Below, piece by piece: positions 5,176 to 5,881 of a DNA stretch of 5,881 bases. Location: NCBI GenBank assembly GCA_023457615.1, contig JAEWKY010000189.1, positions 1 to 5,881 on the forward strand, read 5' to 3'. Each line of letters opens with the position of its first letter. Within the stretch, counting starts at the first letter, position 1. The DNA comes from Actinomycetes bacterium (GTDB taxonomy: Bacteria; Actinomycetota; Actinomycetes; Actinomycetales; Microbacteriaceae). The notes beneath the pieces were generated by a model. It saw only the letters and a program-made list of their open reading frames with translations. It was not told where the DNA came from and searched no databases. The translations under genes were made by a program, and so were the position numbers.

Positions 5176-5193
5176 CTCCCCCTCAGGGGGGAG
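5176..5193. promoter_or_regulatory. C/G-run palindrome at the -35 region of the exporter promoter
   Basis: CTCCCCC (5176-5182) and GGGGGAG (5187-5193) form a perfect 7-bp inverted repeat around TCAG. Its centre is about 42 bases upstream of the predicted exporter start site, the usual place for an activator that contacts sigma. No T-run follows, so it is unlikely to be a terminator. The binding protein is unknown. Confidence 0.45.
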
Positions 5194-5452
5194 ACCACGG
5201 CCTGCACAGGTGGACCGACCCGACTATCCCCCGATATGGGGCCAGGCTCTCCACCGGCGGCTGAGCGAGGGTCGCCCGACGGTCGAGATCCCCGGAATCC
5301 CGGGCTTCGGGGGCCGCGCCCCGCGCGCCGCGGAGGTGAGGAGTGTTCGGAAAAGCGAACGAGCGACCCTCAACTCCGGCCACCCCCCGGATTGACCGTG
5401 CCGTCGCTCCCGGGTTCGTCTGGGACTGCCGGTGCGCCGCGCGACCGGCTGG

Positions 5453-5487
5453 GGACCTCGTGTCGCCGCGCGGCGGTCCGGGGACAC
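5453..5487 (+). other. Structured leader element upstream of the surface-protein gene
   Basis: A perfect 12-base palindrome CGCCGCGCGGCG (5464-5475) is enclosed by GGACC (5453-5457) and GGTCC (5475-5479), and alternatively by GTGTC (5460-5464) and GACAC (5483-5487). These arms exclude one another in part, so two foldings are possible. The element ends 10 bases before the ribosome-binding site. It could tune translation or simply reflect GC-rich sequence. Confidence 0.35.
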
Positions 5488-5497
5488 AGATCCGATC

Positions 5498-5505
5498 AAG
5501 GGGGA
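5498..5505 (+). promoter_or_regulatory. Shine-Dalgarno site of the surface-protein gene
   Basis: AAGGGGGA lies eight bases before the ATG at 5514 and supports that start, which places a signal peptide right at the N-terminus. Confidence 0.7.
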
Positions 5506-5513
5506 TATCCACC

Positions 5514-5881
5514 ATGCAACCGACCACGGGGACGCGACCCGGAGCTCACCGCCCGCGTCGCGTCCTCGCCGCAACCGCGGCACTCGCACTCGGCACCGGC
5601 CTCGGGCTCGCCCCGGTGGCCGGTGCCTTCGCCGCTCCCGGTGACGAATCGCACGCCTCGGCGGCCGTCGTCTCGGGCTCGCTCCTCGCGGGTCTCCCCG
5701 CGGGGACGCTCGCGCTCCTCGGCACCTCGGAGGCGTCGAACGACGGCACCCAGCCGACCCAGCTCGAGCAGAATCCGCTCGACGCGTCGGTGCTGCAGGC
5801 GCTCACGGTCGATCTCGGCGGCGGCATCCAGGTGCCGCTCACGCTCGGCGACGTCGGCGCGCTGCAGTCCTACGCCCGCGC
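5514..5881 (+). CDS. Secreted/surface protein, 'choice-of-anchor G'-like, N-terminal part (3' end outside window)
   Basis: 122 complete codons are visible and the frame is open at the right edge. The N-terminus is a clear Sec signal peptide: an Arg-rich n-region (R8, R13, R15, R16), a hydrophobic core at about 17-35, and an Ala-x-Ala site with likely cleavage after AFA at residue 40. The mature start continues with VVSGSLLAG (52-60), NDGTQPTQLEQNPLDASVL (76-94, in part) and VDLGGGIQVPL (99-109). This order resembles the N-terminus of the actinobacterial 'choice-of-anchor G' proteins, which are long, secreted and fixed to the wall or membrane by variable C-terminal signals. That recognition is from memory of the pattern and could be wrong; 'secreted protein of unknown function' is safe. 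The start is fixed by the AAGGGGGA site. The gene is divergent from the exporter, and a functional link is not shown. Confidence 0.72.
   Translation, partial: MQPTTGTRPGAHRPRRVLAATAALALGTGLGLAPVAGAFAAPGDESHASAAVVSGSLLAGLPAGTLALLGTSEASNDGTQPTQLEQNPLDASVLQALTVDLGGGIQVPLTLGDVGALQSYAR

Larger units (their letters stand above)
5113..5513. other. 401-base divergent intergenic region, no gene seen
   Basis: The region separates the exporter operon from the surface-protein gene, and each reads away from it. Open frames inside it are rich in Arg, Pro and Gly, carry no motifs, and are not called. It holds the exporter promoter and the palindrome at 5176-5193. Further sites are CCCC-GATAT-GGGG at 5229-5241, GTTCG-GAAAAG-CGAAC at 5345-5360 inside a relatively AT-rich patch, a -35-like TTGACC at 5392-5397 with only a weak -10 (around 5415-5421), and a palindromic cluster at 5453-5487. 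The predicted leader of the surface-protein gene would be about 85 bases if the 5392 box is used. No tRNA or known riboswitch was recognised. Confidence 0.6.

Noticed and set aside
5176..5193. The CTCCCCC/GGGGGAG palindrome as an intrinsic terminator.
   Set aside because: It lies upstream of two divergent genes, not after any gene, and has no T-run.
5308..5335. GGGGC-CGC-GCCCC and the neighbouring CGCGCGCC runs as a functional hairpin.
   Set aside because: Short all-G/C inverted repeats are expected by chance at this composition, and nothing in the position suggests a role.
5183..5589. Open frames of 114 and 121 codons on the minus strand in the divergent region.
   Set aside because: The products are rich in Arg, Pro and Gly without hydrophobic structure, have no ribosome-binding site, and overlap the signal-peptide start of the surface-protein gene.

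Overview
The window reads as a fragment of a high-GC actinomycete chromosome. GC content is very high, third codon positions are almost all G or C, GTG starts are used, and -10-like TANNNT boxes sit close to start codons. The gene content (purS-purQ, a DUF3817 membrane protein, and a signal-peptide protein resembling the 'choice-of-anchor G' group) fits Actinomycetota, most likely Microbacteriaceae. The family assignment is inference from gene style, not from any search.

Layout, left to right. (1) 1-300, plus strand: the 3' end of a probable SGNH/GDSL hydrolase, cut by the window edge. (2) 356-1748, plus strand: a tightly packed operon of purS, purQ and a DUF3817 membrane protein, joined by a TGATG and a GTGA overlap. 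A promoter-like -10 and a hairpin/palindrome lie just upstream. purL, the third part of FGAM synthase, is not next to them. (3) 1833-2096, plus strand: a small protein with one membrane segment and a coiled coil, preceded by a strong 10-bp inverted repeat. It converges on the next gene, with nested inverted repeats across both stop codons. (4) 2112-3316, minus strand: a two-gene unit, a DUF1801 protein followed by an uncharacterised 266-residue protein with a C-terminal membrane anchor, coupled by GTGA. Its promoter looks leaderless. (5) 3395-5112, minus strand: an ABC exporter pair, ATPase then six-helix ABC-2 permease, coupled by ATGA. (6) 5113-5513: a 401-base divergent control region with no convincing gene but several short palindromes. 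(7) 5514-5881, plus strand: the start of a secreted or surface protein, cut by the right edge.

How the genes relate. PurS and PurQ supply the adaptor and glutaminase of formylglycinamidine ribonucleotide synthase in purine synthesis, and the DUF3817 protein is made from the same message. The ABC pair forms a complete minimal exporter, with substrate unknown. The other genes have no clear functional link to each other. No RNA genes, insertion sequences, CRISPR arrays or phage genes were seen. The window looks like ordinary core and near-core chromosome. The points most worth a second look are the control sequences (operator-like palindromes at three promoters) and two uncharacterised membrane proteins.
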